This document shows, in pieces, positions 43,669 to 50,155 of a stretch of 64,000 nucleotides of DNA. The DNA is from UBA5734 sp964499985 (GTDB taxonomy: Bacteria > Bacillota > Clostridia > Saccharofermentanales > UBA5734). How positions within the stretch are numbered: position 1 is the first letter of the stretch; every line of letters starts with the position of its first letter. The translations under genes were made by a program, and so were the position numbers. The stretch lies in contig CAZCMX010000001.1 in NCBI GenBank assembly GCA_964499985.1, positions 1-64,000 on the forward strand, given 5' to 3'. The notes below the pieces were generated by a model. It was not told where the DNA came from. It made no database searches and worked only from the letters and a program-made list of their open reading frames with translations.

Positions 43669-44652
43669 ATGATTACCATCAAAGACATCGCCGAACGTGC
43701 GGGTGTTTCCTATGCCACAGTATCGAGAGCCTTGAACAACCGCTCCGATGTCAGTAGCGAGACCAGAAAGCTGATCATGGAGCTGGCGGCTGAAATGGGC
43801 TACCAGCCCAATGCCATCGCCCGCAGCCTGGTCAAGCGCAAATCGATGAACATTGCCCTGATCGTGCCAGACGTATCCAATCCATTCTTTGCGGATATCA
43901 CCATGGCAGTCAATTCTGCCGCCGAAAACGCCGGATACACGACCATGGTCTGCAATACCGGCTGGGATCAGCAGAAGGAGCAGGAAAAGCTGCGGATCAT
44001 GGTCGAGCAGCGCGTAGACGGCATCATCCTCAAGCCAACCGGATTTTTCAAGCCCGAAACCCTCGAGGCCTACAATGTGCCGATCGTGGTGTTCTGGCAT
44101 GCCGGGGATGATGACCTGTCGTATATCGAGGTCGACCATGAGGCAGGCAGCCGCCTGGCCGTCCAGCATCTGGTTGACCGGGGCTATAAGCGCATCGCCT
44201 ATATCGGTGGCCAGGAGACCTCACCGTCCAACCAGATCCGTCTGCTGGCCTATCAGCAGACCTTGCAGGAGAATGGCCTGGTCGTCGATCCGAAGCTGAT
44301 CAGCTTTGGTGGTTTCCGCCTCGAGAGCGGCTATGAGCGGTTTGGCCGGATGATGCAGCTGCCCAAGCCACCCGATGCCGTTTTCTGCAGCAATGACATC
44401 ATCGCACTCGGGGTTCTCCAATATGCCCGCGAGCACAATATCCGCGTCCCCGAGGATTTTGGCATCATCGGTTTCGATGATATCAATTATGCCTCCTTGC
44501 CCCAGATTTTGCTCAGCACCGTTTCTCAGCCCCGTGACAAGCTCGGGGAAGAGGCCCTGAATGCGCTCATCCGCGAAATGGAGGCTTTCCCGGACCGGAC
44601 CCGGCAGAGAATCCTGGTCGCACCCGAGCTGAAGGTCCGTTCCACGACCTGA
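43669..44652 (+). CDS. LacI-family transcriptional regulator
   Basis: The 327-residue repressor has the LacI helix-turn-helix and hinge (TIKDIAERAGVSYATVSRALN, then GYQPNAIARSL, residues 2-58) and a periplasmic-binding-protein-like effector domain. The effector domain shows the NPFF region, FCSNDIIALGVL and IGFDDI. No sugar transport or catabolic genes are adjacent; leuA with a T-box is the next transcription unit. A near-palindromic GCAAACGGTTGT with the family's central CG lies in the leuA promoter spacer (44712-44723). The effector is unknown; a CcpA/PurR-like global role is possible. Confidence 0.92.
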   Translation: MITIKDIAERAGVSYATVSRALNNRSDVSSETRKLIMELAAEMGYQPNAIARSLVKRKSMNIALIVPDVSNPFFADITMAVNSAAENAGYTTMVCNTGWDQQKEQEKLRIMVEQRVDGIILKPTGFFKPETLEAYNVPIVVFWHAGDDDLSYIEVDHEAGSRLAVQHLVDRGYKRIAYIGGQETSPSNQIRLLAYQQTLQENGLVVDPKLISFGGFRLESGYERFGRMMQLPKPPDAVFCSNDIIALGVLQYAREHNIRVPEDFGIIGFDDINYASLPQILLSTVSQPRDKLGEEALNALIREMEAFPDRTRQRILVAPELKVRSTT

Positions 44653-44693
44653 ACGATCGCCCGCCGGGACCTAACCGAGACCATAACCGAAAA

Positions 44694-44723
44694 GTCAAGG
44701 CTTGACGCCCGGCAAACGGTTGT
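44694..44723 (+). promoter_or_regulatory. Candidate operators on the leuA promoter
   Basis: A perfect dyad GTCAAG-G-CTTGAC (44694-44706) overlaps the -35, and GCAAACGGTTGT (44712-44723), a LacI-family-like site with one asymmetric position, fills the spacer before the -10. Binding by the LacI protein encoded just upstream is an inference. Confidence 0.35.
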
Positions 44724-44731
44724 GCTAGATT
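44702..44731 (+). promoter_or_regulatory. Promoter of the leuA T-box transcript
   Basis: TTGACG (44702-44707) and TAGATT (44726-44731) are spaced by 18 bp; CTAGAT one base earlier gives 17 bp. The predicted start is about 44738, shortly before the T-box. Confidence 0.65.
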
Positions 44732-44756
44732 ATTGCAAACGAACCTTTACAACCAC

Positions 44757-45045
44757 AGACCTCACGTCGAAGAGGACCAGTAGACCAGCGAATGGATTTC
44801 AGAGAGCTGCCGCCAGGTGCAAGGCAGTATCCGGACGAGGTTGAACTCACCTCTGAGTGCACGCACTGAACCTCTGGCAGCAGGGTAGTAGGAGGCGTCG
44901 GGTTCTCCCGTTATCGAGACAGGGTATCGGCCTTTTGGGCCTGCACCCGCAGAGTGCATCGCTTTTAGCGATGAAGCGCAGTGGTACCGCGAAAGTCTTC
45001 ATCAGTCTTTCGTCTCGCAAACAGAGACGAAAGACTTTTTTTATT
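44757..45045 (+). promoter_or_regulatory. Leucine T-box riboswitch (specifier CUC)
   Basis: This leader fills the 435-nt gap before leuA and senses uncharged tRNA-Leu. Stem I closes with AGAGG (about 44771-44775) against CCTCT. Its specifier loop has the 5' AGTA motif and the 3' GAA followed directly by CTC (44846-44848), a leucine codon matching the leuA gene it precedes. The distal AGAG/loop region is around 44800-44830. The T-box core TGGTACCGCG is at 44982-44991, followed by the terminator at 45004-45042. Uncharged tRNA would favour the antiterminator and allow leuA transcription. Confidence 0.92.
45004..45045 (+). terminator. Regulatory terminator of the T-box
   Basis: AGTCTTTCGTCTC (45004-45016) pairs perfectly with GAGACGAAAGACT (45024-45036) around a 7-nt loop, followed by a run of T. 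It is the off-state structure of the leucine T-box. Confidence 0.9.
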
Positions 45046-45087
45046 TCGCCTGGCCTGGCACTTAACCTTGAAAGGAGACTCTACCCC

Positions 45088-46755
45088 ATGAAAAACGTCC
45101 AGAAATACCAGCCATTTCCGCCCGTCCACCTGCCCGACCGCCAATGGCCCAACCGGACCCTGACCAAAGCCCCGCTCTGGTGCAGTGTCGATTTGCGCGA
45201 TGGCAACCAGGCACTGGAAATTCCCATGAATCTCGAGCAGAAATTGAAATTTTTCCAGCATCTGGTGGATCTGGGCTTTAAAACGATCGAAATCGGCTTT
45301 CCCGCTGCTTCAGATACTGAATTCGAGTTTACCCGCCATCTGATCGACCATCAGCTGATCCCTGAAGATGTCACCATCCAGGTGCTCACCCAGTCACGCC
45401 AGCACATCATTGAACGGACCTTCGAGGCTCTGCGCGGAGTCGGAAAGGCGGTCGTCCATCTCTACAATTCCACCTCGACCCTGCAGCGCGAAGTAGTTTT
45501 CCGCATGGACCAGGCCCAGTGCAAGGAATTGGCTGTCTTCGGTGCGAAGCTGGTCAAAGAATTTGCCGAGAAGGACACCTTGGGCAGTGAATTCACTTTC
45601 GAGTATTCGCCGGAAAGCTTTACGGGTACGGAAATGGATTTTGCCGTTGAAATCTGCGATGCCGTCTGTGCGGTCTGGCAGCCCACCCCGGAGCATAAGG
45701 TGATCATCAATCTGCCGGCCACGGTGGAAATGTCCACCCCGAATATCTATGCCGACCAGATCGAATATTTCTGCCGCAAGACCCAGTATCGCGACAGCAT
45801 CTGGGTCAGCCTGCATACCCACAATGACCGCGGCACGGCCGTGGCGGCCACTGAGCTGGCCTTGCTGGCCGGCGCCGACCGGGTCGAAGGGACCTTGTTT
45901 GGCAATGGCGAGCGGACTGGCAACAGCGATATCCTGACCTTGGCCATGAATCTGTTCTCACAGGGGATCGATCCTGAACTCGATTTCTCCAATATGAACG
46001 ACATCATCGATATTTACGAGGAAAACACCCGCATGACAGTGCCTCAGCGCCATCCTTATGCCGGCAAGCTCGTCTATACGGCTTTCTCTGGCTCGCACCA
46101 GGATGCCATCAATAAGGGCATGGCGATCATGAAAAAAGGGAAGAGGCACTGGGCAGTGCCCTACCTGCCGATCGATCCACTCGATGTCGGCCGCTCCTAT
46201 GATCCGATCATCCGGATCAACAGCCAGTCCGGCAAGGGTGGTGTGGCCTATATTCTGGAGCAGCATTTTGGCTATCAGCTGCCCAAGCCTGTCCAGCAGG
46301 CGTTCTCGACGATCGTCACCCGCGTATCCGACCAGCGCCAGTCCGACCTCACGCCGGCCGACCTGCATGAATTGTTCCTCGAAACCTATGTCAACCGCAG
46401 GCAGCCGCTCGACCTGATCAGCTATCGTGAGGAAATGCTCGATGACAAGACGGTCCAGATGAGTGCCCAGATCAAGGTCAAGGACGTGGAATACAGCATC
46501 AGCGGGTCGGGCAATGGCTTGCTTGACGCATTCTGCCAGGCTTTGCAGAACCATCTCAATGGCCATTTTGAAATCACGGCCTATCATGAGCATGCTCTGG
46601 AACGTGGTACCGGTTCAGAGGCCATCACCTATGTGATCATCCAGAATGGCGGCAATAAGACTTATATTGGCGCCGGCATTTCCTCAAGTGTCAGCCGCTC
46701 CTCATTGCGGGCGATTCTGTCGGCCGTCAACCAGATCCCAGGCATTGTGTCCTGA
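45088..46755 (+). CDS. leuA: 2-Isopropylmalate synthase, long form
   Basis: LeuA condenses acetyl-CoA with 2-oxoisovalerate, the first step to leucine. The 555-residue protein is the LeuA2/yeast-like type: MKNVQKYQPFPPVHLPDRQWPN at the start, the catalytic DLRDGNQALE, the metal-binding SLHTHNDRGTAVAA, and a C-terminal leucine-binding regulatory domain (about 430-555). The ATG at 45088 follows AAAGGAGA; the frame is open back through the T-box but that part is RNA structure, not protein. It is controlled by the T-box upstream and presumably by leucine feedback. Other leu genes are not in the window. Confidence 0.95.
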   Translation: MKNVQKYQPFPPVHLPDRQWPNRTLTKAPLWCSVDLRDGNQALEIPMNLEQKLKFFQHLVDLGFKTIEIGFPAASDTEFEFTRHLIDHQLIPEDVTIQVLTQSRQHIIERTFEALRGVGKAVVHLYNSTSTLQREVVFRMDQAQCKELAVFGAKLVKEFAEKDTLGSEFTFEYSPESFTGTEMDFAVEICDAVCAVWQPTPEHKVIINLPATVEMSTPNIYADQIEYFCRKTQYRDSIWVSLHTHNDRGTAVAATELALLAGADRVEGTLFGNGERTGNSDILTLAMNLFSQGIDPELDFSNMNDIIDIYEENTRMTVPQRHPYAGKLVYTAFSGSHQDAINKGMAIMKKGKRHWAVPYLPIDPLDVGRSYDPIIRINSQSGKGGVAYILEQHFGYQLPKPVQQAFSTIVTRVSDQRQSDLTPADLHELFLETYVNRRQPLDLISYREEMLDDKTVQMSAQIKVKDVEYSISGSGNGLLDAFCQALQNHLNGHFEITAYHEHALERGTGSEAITYVIIQNGGNKTYIGAGISSSVSRSSLRAILSAVNQIPGIVS

Positions 46756-47291
46756 TGGCATACGTGAACATCCGGCCCGCACAGCCAGGCGATTATCCGG
46801 CGATCCGGCGTATCCTGGGCTACTATATCGAGCAGACTACGGCCAGCTGGCGTTACGAGGTTCCTGGCCCGAGCTGGATCGAGCAATTTGCGGCCAGCCA
46901 CCAGACCCCGGAGCGGCCGGTATTTGTGGCCGACTTTGAGGGACAGATCGTCGGTTATAGCTGCCTGTCTGATTTTCGGACCTATGAAGGTTATTGGCCC
47001 TGTGCGGAAAACAGTGTCTATGTGCTGCCAGACTATTTGAACCAGAAGATCGGCAGCCGGCTGATGCAGGCTTTGCTGAATGCCGCGGCCAAAACGCGAT
47101 TGAAAAAAATCATTGCCGCCATTGATGCCGATAACCAGTCAAGCGTGCAATTCCACGAGCGCTTTGGTTTTGCCATCTGCGGCGAGCTCAAAGACATCGG
47201 TTTCAAAATGGATCGCTGGCTGAGCCTGGTCCTGATGGAACTCGATCTGGCTGAATATCAGGCTGCGCAAACATCCAGCGGGCCCGGCTGA
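46755..47291 (+). CDS. GNAT acetyltransferase, phosphinothricin acetyltransferase-like
   Basis: The 178-residue protein is a GNAT N-acetyltransferase close to the Pat/YncA (MddA) group that acetylates phosphinothricin or methionine analogues. The start VNIRPAQPGDYPAIRRI, VADFEGQIVGYSCLS, the acetyl-CoA loop (VYVLPDYLNQKIGSRLMQAL) and FHERFGF are typical. Its ATG overlaps the leuA stop (TGATG), so it should rise with leucine starvation. The true substrate is unknown; methionine sulfoximine-type or amino-acid analogues are the family precedent. Confidence 0.85.
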   Translation: MAYVNIRPAQPGDYPAIRRILGYYIEQTTASWRYEVPGPSWIEQFAASHQTPERPVFVADFEGQIVGYSCLSDFRTYEGYWPCAENSVYVLPDYLNQKIGSRLMQALLNAAAKTRLKKIIAAIDADNQSSVQFHERFGFAICGELKDIGFKMDRWLSLVLMELDLAEYQAAQTSSGPG

Positions 47292-47338
47292 ACCCCAGAC
47301 CAGGCAAAAGGGGTCCAGATCTGATATAGGGCACCTGA

Positions 47339-47382
47339 GAAGAGGCTGACTGCCGGATTTTCCGGAACAGCCTCTTTTTCTT
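47339..47382 (+). terminator. Intrinsic terminator of the leuA operon
   Basis: AGAGGCTG (47341-47348) pairs with CAGCCTCT (47368-47375), with an inner CCGG-ATTTT-CCGG hairpin, followed by TTTTCTT. Confidence 0.85.
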
Positions 47383-47394
47383 GATTTTCTCCCT

Positions 47395-47430
47395 GCCAAT
47401 TAGACAAAATTATTATTTTGTCTAATTGGC
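47395..47430. repeat. Perfect 36-nt palindrome between convergent genes
   Basis: Two perfectly complementary 16-bp arms, starting GCCAATTAGAC and ending GTCTAATTGGC, flank a TATT spacer. The core is far more AT-rich than the surroundings. It lies between the leuA-operon terminator and the terminator of the opposite-strand gene and has no T tail of its own. It has the same plan (long perfect arms, 4-nt AT loop) as the palindrome at 20073-20112 but a different sequence. Confidence 0.92.
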
Positions 47431-47436
47431 GATTTC

Positions 47437-47476
47437 AAAAAAACGCAGCTGGGGGGACTGCCCTGGCCAGCTGCGG
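47437..47476 (-). terminator. Intrinsic terminator of the lexA-divergent gene
   Basis: On the minus strand CGCAGCTGG (47475-47467) pairs with CCAGCTGCG (47452-47444) and is followed by TTTTTTT (47443-47437). It lies about 55 nt past the stop of the membrane protein gene. Confidence 0.88.
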
Positions 47477-47529
47477 CTGATTTAAGGATCAAGGGGTCGA
47501 AACAAGGCCTGATTGCTGCTCCTCGATGA

Positions 47530-47982
47530 TCAAGGGCTGGCGGTTGTTCCCAGGCTGATGGCCTCACCCAGATGCTTGACGCCAATGATCCGGTACCATT
47601 CGGAAAGATCCTGGATGGGATTGTAGACATTCAGCAAAAGGATCGCCAGCAGAACGGCAAACAAAATCAGCAAGGCTCTGCGCAAAAAACGCTGCTGGCG
47701 TTCGGACTGACGCTTGCGGTTGATTTTCGCCACCGTGGTATAGCCCTTGAGACGATAGACGCGTTCCTGGCCAACCCGGCGGATCGCCTTGACCGCCTGC
47801 TTGCTGTCTCGTTTCAAATCGAGCTTCAGCTGGCGCAGCCAGAACGGACCATGTTTCTTCAGATAGGCCATCCCCTGGGCCAGCCGGGCTTTCACCGGTT
47901 CGAAAAATGCCAGCAGCCGGTCCAGTCCCTGGGGCTGGGCAGGCCTTACCGGTTGATCAGGTTTGGTATCGAGACTTTTCAA
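47530..47982 (-). CDS. Single-helix membrane protein divergent from lexA, candidate SOS effector
   Basis: I do not recognise the family. The 150-residue product has a basic, amphipathic cytoplasmic part (1-102, with KARLAQGMAYLKKHGPFW and a very basic RKRQSERQQRFLRR just before the membrane), one strong hydrophobic helix (103-119) and a short outer tail of about 31 residues. The charge pattern predicts N-in topology. It starts with TTG at 47982 after GGATGGAG. Its promoter (48021-48049) abuts a LexA box it shares with lexA, so SOS induction is likely. YneA, SosA and DivS, which block division during SOS, occupy the same divergent position. This protein lacks the LysM domain of YneA and has a much longer cytoplasmic part. 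A division-inhibitor role is inferred from position and topology only. Confidence 0.75.
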   Translation of the reverse strand: MKSLDTKPDQPVRPAQPQGLDRLLAFFEPVKARLAQGMAYLKKHGPFWLRQLKLDLKRDSKQAVKAIRRVGQERVYRLKGYTTVAKINRKRQSERQQRFLRRALLILFAVLLAILLLNVYNPIQDLSEWYRIIGVKHLGEAISLGTTASP

Positions 47983-48020
47983 ATTGCAGCTCCATCCTTT
48001 GTGTCCAAATCACAAGGGAT

Positions 48021-48049
48021 ATTATAACGTAAAATCGGGACTGCAACAA
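48021..48049 (-). promoter_or_regulatory. Promoter of the lexA-divergent membrane protein gene
   Basis: On the minus strand TTGTTG (48049-48044) and a perfect TATAAT (48026-48021) are spaced by 17 bp. The LexA box at 48052-48065 begins 3 bp upstream of the -35, so bound LexA could block access. Confidence 0.75.
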
Positions 48050-48051
48050 AA

Positions 48052-48065
48052 CGAACATAAGTTTG
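48052..48065. promoter_or_regulatory. LexA (SOS) box between the divergent genes
   Basis: CGAAC-ATAA-GTTTG fits the Gram-positive LexA operator. It overlaps the lexA -35 hexamer (48063-48068) and abuts the -35 of the opposite promoter, so one LexA dimer could control both genes. Confidence 0.85.
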
Positions 48066-48091
48066 ACAAGGCCATGCCAGTTTGTTACGAT
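48063..48091 (+). promoter_or_regulatory. lexA promoter
   Basis: A perfect TTGACA (48063-48068) and TACGAT (48086-48091) have 17-bp spacing. LexA boxes flank it on both sides, the arrangement expected for autorepression. Confidence 0.8.
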
Positions 48092-48096
48092 TGATT

Positions 48097-48110
48097 TGAA
48101 CATGTGTTTG
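48097..48110 (+). promoter_or_regulatory. LexA (SOS) box over the lexA start site
   Basis: TGAAC-ATGT-GTTTG has the RNRY centre of the SOS consensus and lies 5 bp after the -10, covering the expected transcription start. Confidence 0.8.
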
Positions 48111-48125
48111 TTTTGGAGGCCTGAC

Positions 48126-48755
48126 ATGACAACCTATCCATTTACCCGTTCCAATGTCGATGACACGGTCAACCGGGTCTATGAATATATTGTCGACTAT
48201 ATCCGGGACAAGGGCTATCCGCCGGCTGTCCGCGATATTTGTGCCGGGGTCGGGATTCGCTCGACGTCAACCATCCACAGCCATTTGCAGCGCCTGCAGC
48301 AGCAAGGCAAGATCGTCTACTCCTCAGGCAAACGCCGGGCCATCACCATCCCGGAGCAGGAGGCCAACCGTGTGGTCTCACTGCCGCTGGTCGGTGAGGT
48401 CACCGCCGGCATGCCGATCTTCGCCCAGGAGAATATCGAGCGCTTCTTCCCTTTCCCTGCCGATTTCCTGCCGGATGACCGGGATATCTTTGTCCTCAAG
48501 GTCAAGGGCGACAGCATGGTCGGTGCCGCCATCCTCGATGGTGACTATGTGATCGTCAGGAAACAATCCAATGCCCGGACCGGGGATATCATTGTCGCCC
48601 TCGTCGGCGATGAAGCGACAGTCAAGAAACTGGCCAATGTGGACGGCCAGATTGTCCTCCAGCCGCAAAACCCAGCCTATCCCCTGATTCCCTTTGACAA
48701 GCCTGACTGCCAGATCCTGGGCAAGGTCTGCGGACTCTACCGGGCCCATGGCTGA
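48126..48755 (+). CDS. lexA: SOS repressor LexA
   Basis: LexA represses DNA-damage genes until RecA filaments trigger its self-cleavage. The 209-residue protein has an N-terminal winged helix (about 1-70; GIRSTSTIHSHLQRL is the recognition region). The cleavage bond is A94-G95 in VTAGMP. The catalytic pair is S130 (KGDSMVG) and K167 (ATVKK), with the usual 37-residue spacing. The ATG at 48126 follows TTGGAGG; the frame is open upstream across the SOS boxes and is not coding there. It is autoregulated by two LexA boxes. The gene ends 11 nt from the convergent hfq. Confidence 0.97.
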   Translation: MTTYPFTRSNVDDTVNRVYEYIVDYIRDKGYPPAVRDICAGVGIRSTSTIHSHLQRLQQQGKIVYSSGKRRAITIPEQEANRVVSLPLVGEVTAGMPIFAQENIERFFPFPADFLPDDRDIFVLKVKGDSMVGAAILDGDYVIVRKQSNARTGDIIVALVGDEATVKKLANVDGQIVLQPQNPAYPLIPFDKPDCQILGKVCGLYRAHG

Positions 48756-48766
48756 CCGAGTGGCAG

Positions 48767-49084
48767 TCACTGCATGTGCAGGGCCTTCGTATCGGGTTCT
48801 TCTGTGCGGGGCGCATCATTGAAGATATAGGAGAAATCCTCCTGGGGATCGATCAGGCAGATTGCCGTTTTGAAGGCCAGGCGCTGGCGGCCATTCGTCC
48901 GCAGGATGATGCTGTGCTGGTCAAATCCGATGATCTGGCCGTATTTGATGCTCTGATCGATGAAATGGACAGCCACGGGCACGCGTTCTCGGCGGCATTG
49001 ATTGAGAAAAACATCCTGGAGCTTGAGATCATAGGACTGGCGTTCCGGATGGGAACGGGTCGATGTAGACGCATTGGAATTCAT
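48767..49084 (-). CDS. hfq: RNA chaperone Hfq with altered Sm2 motif
   Basis: Hfq forms a hexameric ring that pairs small RNAs with mRNAs. The 105-residue product has a polar N-terminal extension of about 20 residues, Sm1 (LQDVFLNQCRRERVPVAVHFIDQ, with the RRER rim), FDQHSIILRTN, and Sm2 ending in FKTAI. The usual YKHA becomes FKTA: the proximal-face histidine is threonine while the lysine is kept. A 30-residue acidic tail follows. AAGGAGG precedes the ATG. It sits downstream of miaA as in many bacteria, 104 nt away, perhaps with its own promoter. The family is clear; the altered face may change poly-U binding. Confidence 0.9.
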   Translation of the reverse strand: MNSNASTSTRSHPERQSYDLKLQDVFLNQCRRERVPVAVHFIDQSIKYGQIIGFDQHSIILRTNGRQRLAFKTAICLIDPQEDFSYIFNDAPRTEEPDTKALHMQ

Positions 49085-49166
49085 GCTGCGCCCTCCTTTC
49101 TCTTTCAGGATGAGCGTACAATAAGACGGGACATTTGACCATTAACTCAATCAGAAACTTTTCGAC

Positions 49167-49189
49167 AAAACCGGCCTGGGGCTGGTTTT
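49167..49189 (-). terminator. Weak hairpin between miaA and hfq
   Basis: On the minus strand AAAACC and GGTTTT pair around an inner GCC-CCA-GGC hairpin (one A-C mismatch), directly after the miaA stop codon. The T tail is short, so it may attenuate rather than end transcription into hfq. Confidence 0.35.
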
Positions 49190-50154
49190 TATATGCTGAA
49201 ATTGCTCTGGACCCATTCGACGATGGCCTGTGCGGCCTGTTCCGGGCTGAGGTTTTCCAGCCAATGCACCCCGGGCATGCGCCTGAACCAGGTGAGCTGC
49301 CGCTTGGCATAGCGCCGGGATGACTGGGCGATCAAGGCGATGGTGTCGATCAGGTCGAGCTTGCCCTGCAGGTGGTCGATGACTTCCTTATAGCCAATGG
49401 CCTGCCAAGCTGTGGCAGCCGGTCTTGTCCCTGGTTCTGGGTCATTCACACCCGTTTCTGCCAGAAGAGCGGCCACCTCTGCCACCAGGCCCTGCTCCAT
49501 CATCCGCTCGACACGCTGATTGATTCTTTCGTAGAGAACTTCTCTCTGGTGGGTCAGGCAAAAGATGGCAAACTCAAAATCCGGCCCATGCCGCAAGGAT
49601 GCTGCCATTTGTTGTGTTTTGGTGCGGCCAGTCTGCCTGTAGATTTCCAGGGCCCGGACAATCCGCTTCTGGTCCTGTGGCTTGATCGTCTGGGCTGCTT
49701 CGGGGTCCAGCTGCGCCAGCTCCTGATAAAGCATATCCAGCCCTTCTTCCCTGGCCCGGCGATTCAGCTCTTCTCTGAGGCAAGCATCTGCCGGCAGCTC
49801 GACATAGTCGATCCCCTGGACCATGGCGCTGATGTATTGGCCGGTGCCACCGCAGACAATGGCCAGTTTGCCTCGCGCCTGGATATCCCGGATGGCTGCG
49901 GTGGCCAATTGCTTGAAGCGCGCCACGCTGAAGGCTTCACCGGGTTCGCAACAATCGATCAGGTGATGGCGGACCAGAGCCTGCTCATCCGAGTTGACTT
50001 TGGCTGTGCCGATATCCATCCCCCGATAGATTTGCATCGAGTCCGCCGAAACGATCTCGCCATTGAGTTGAAGCGCGACCTCGATGGCGGTGCTGGATTT
50101 TCCCGATGCCGTGGGGCCGCAGATCACCAGGACAGGGCTGCTGGTCTGTTTCAT
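49189..50154 (-). CDS. miaA: tRNA dimethylallyltransferase
   Basis: MiaA adds a dimethylallyl group to A37 of tRNAs reading UNN codons; MiaB (54645-56144) then methylthiolates it. The 321-residue protein has P loop GPTASGKS, SADSMQIYRGMDIGTAK, and DVSGGTGQY-like VCGGTGQYISAM, with the FCLTHQREVLYERI segment near the middle. The ATG at 50154 is one base after the mutL stop, with a ribosome binding site in mutL. It is part of the miaB-mutS-mutL-miaA-hfq run. Confidence 0.96.
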   Translation of the reverse strand: MKQTSSPVLVICGPTASGKSSTAIEVALQLNGEIVSADSMQIYRGMDIGTAKVNSDEQALVRHHLIDCCEPGEAFSVARFKQLATAAIRDIQARGKLAIVCGGTGQYISAMVQGIDYVELPADACLREELNRRAREEGLDMLYQELAQLDPEAAQTIKPQDQKRIVRALEIYRQTGRTKTQQMAASLRHGPDFEFAIFCLTHQREVLYERINQRVERMMEQGLVAEVAALLAETGVNDPEPGTRPAATAWQAIGYKEVIDHLQGKLDLIDTIALIAQSSRRYAKRQLTWFRRMPGVHWLENLSPEQAAQAIVEWVQSNFSI

Positions 50155-50155
50155 C

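Noticed and set aside
44857..45087. 77-codon N-terminal extension of leuA
   Set aside because: The bases form the T-box antiterminator/terminator; the proper ATG at 45088 has AAAGGAGA.
48063..48125. 21-codon N-terminal extension of lexA
   Set aside because: It covers the lexA promoter and a LexA box; translation must start at 48126 after TTGGAGG.
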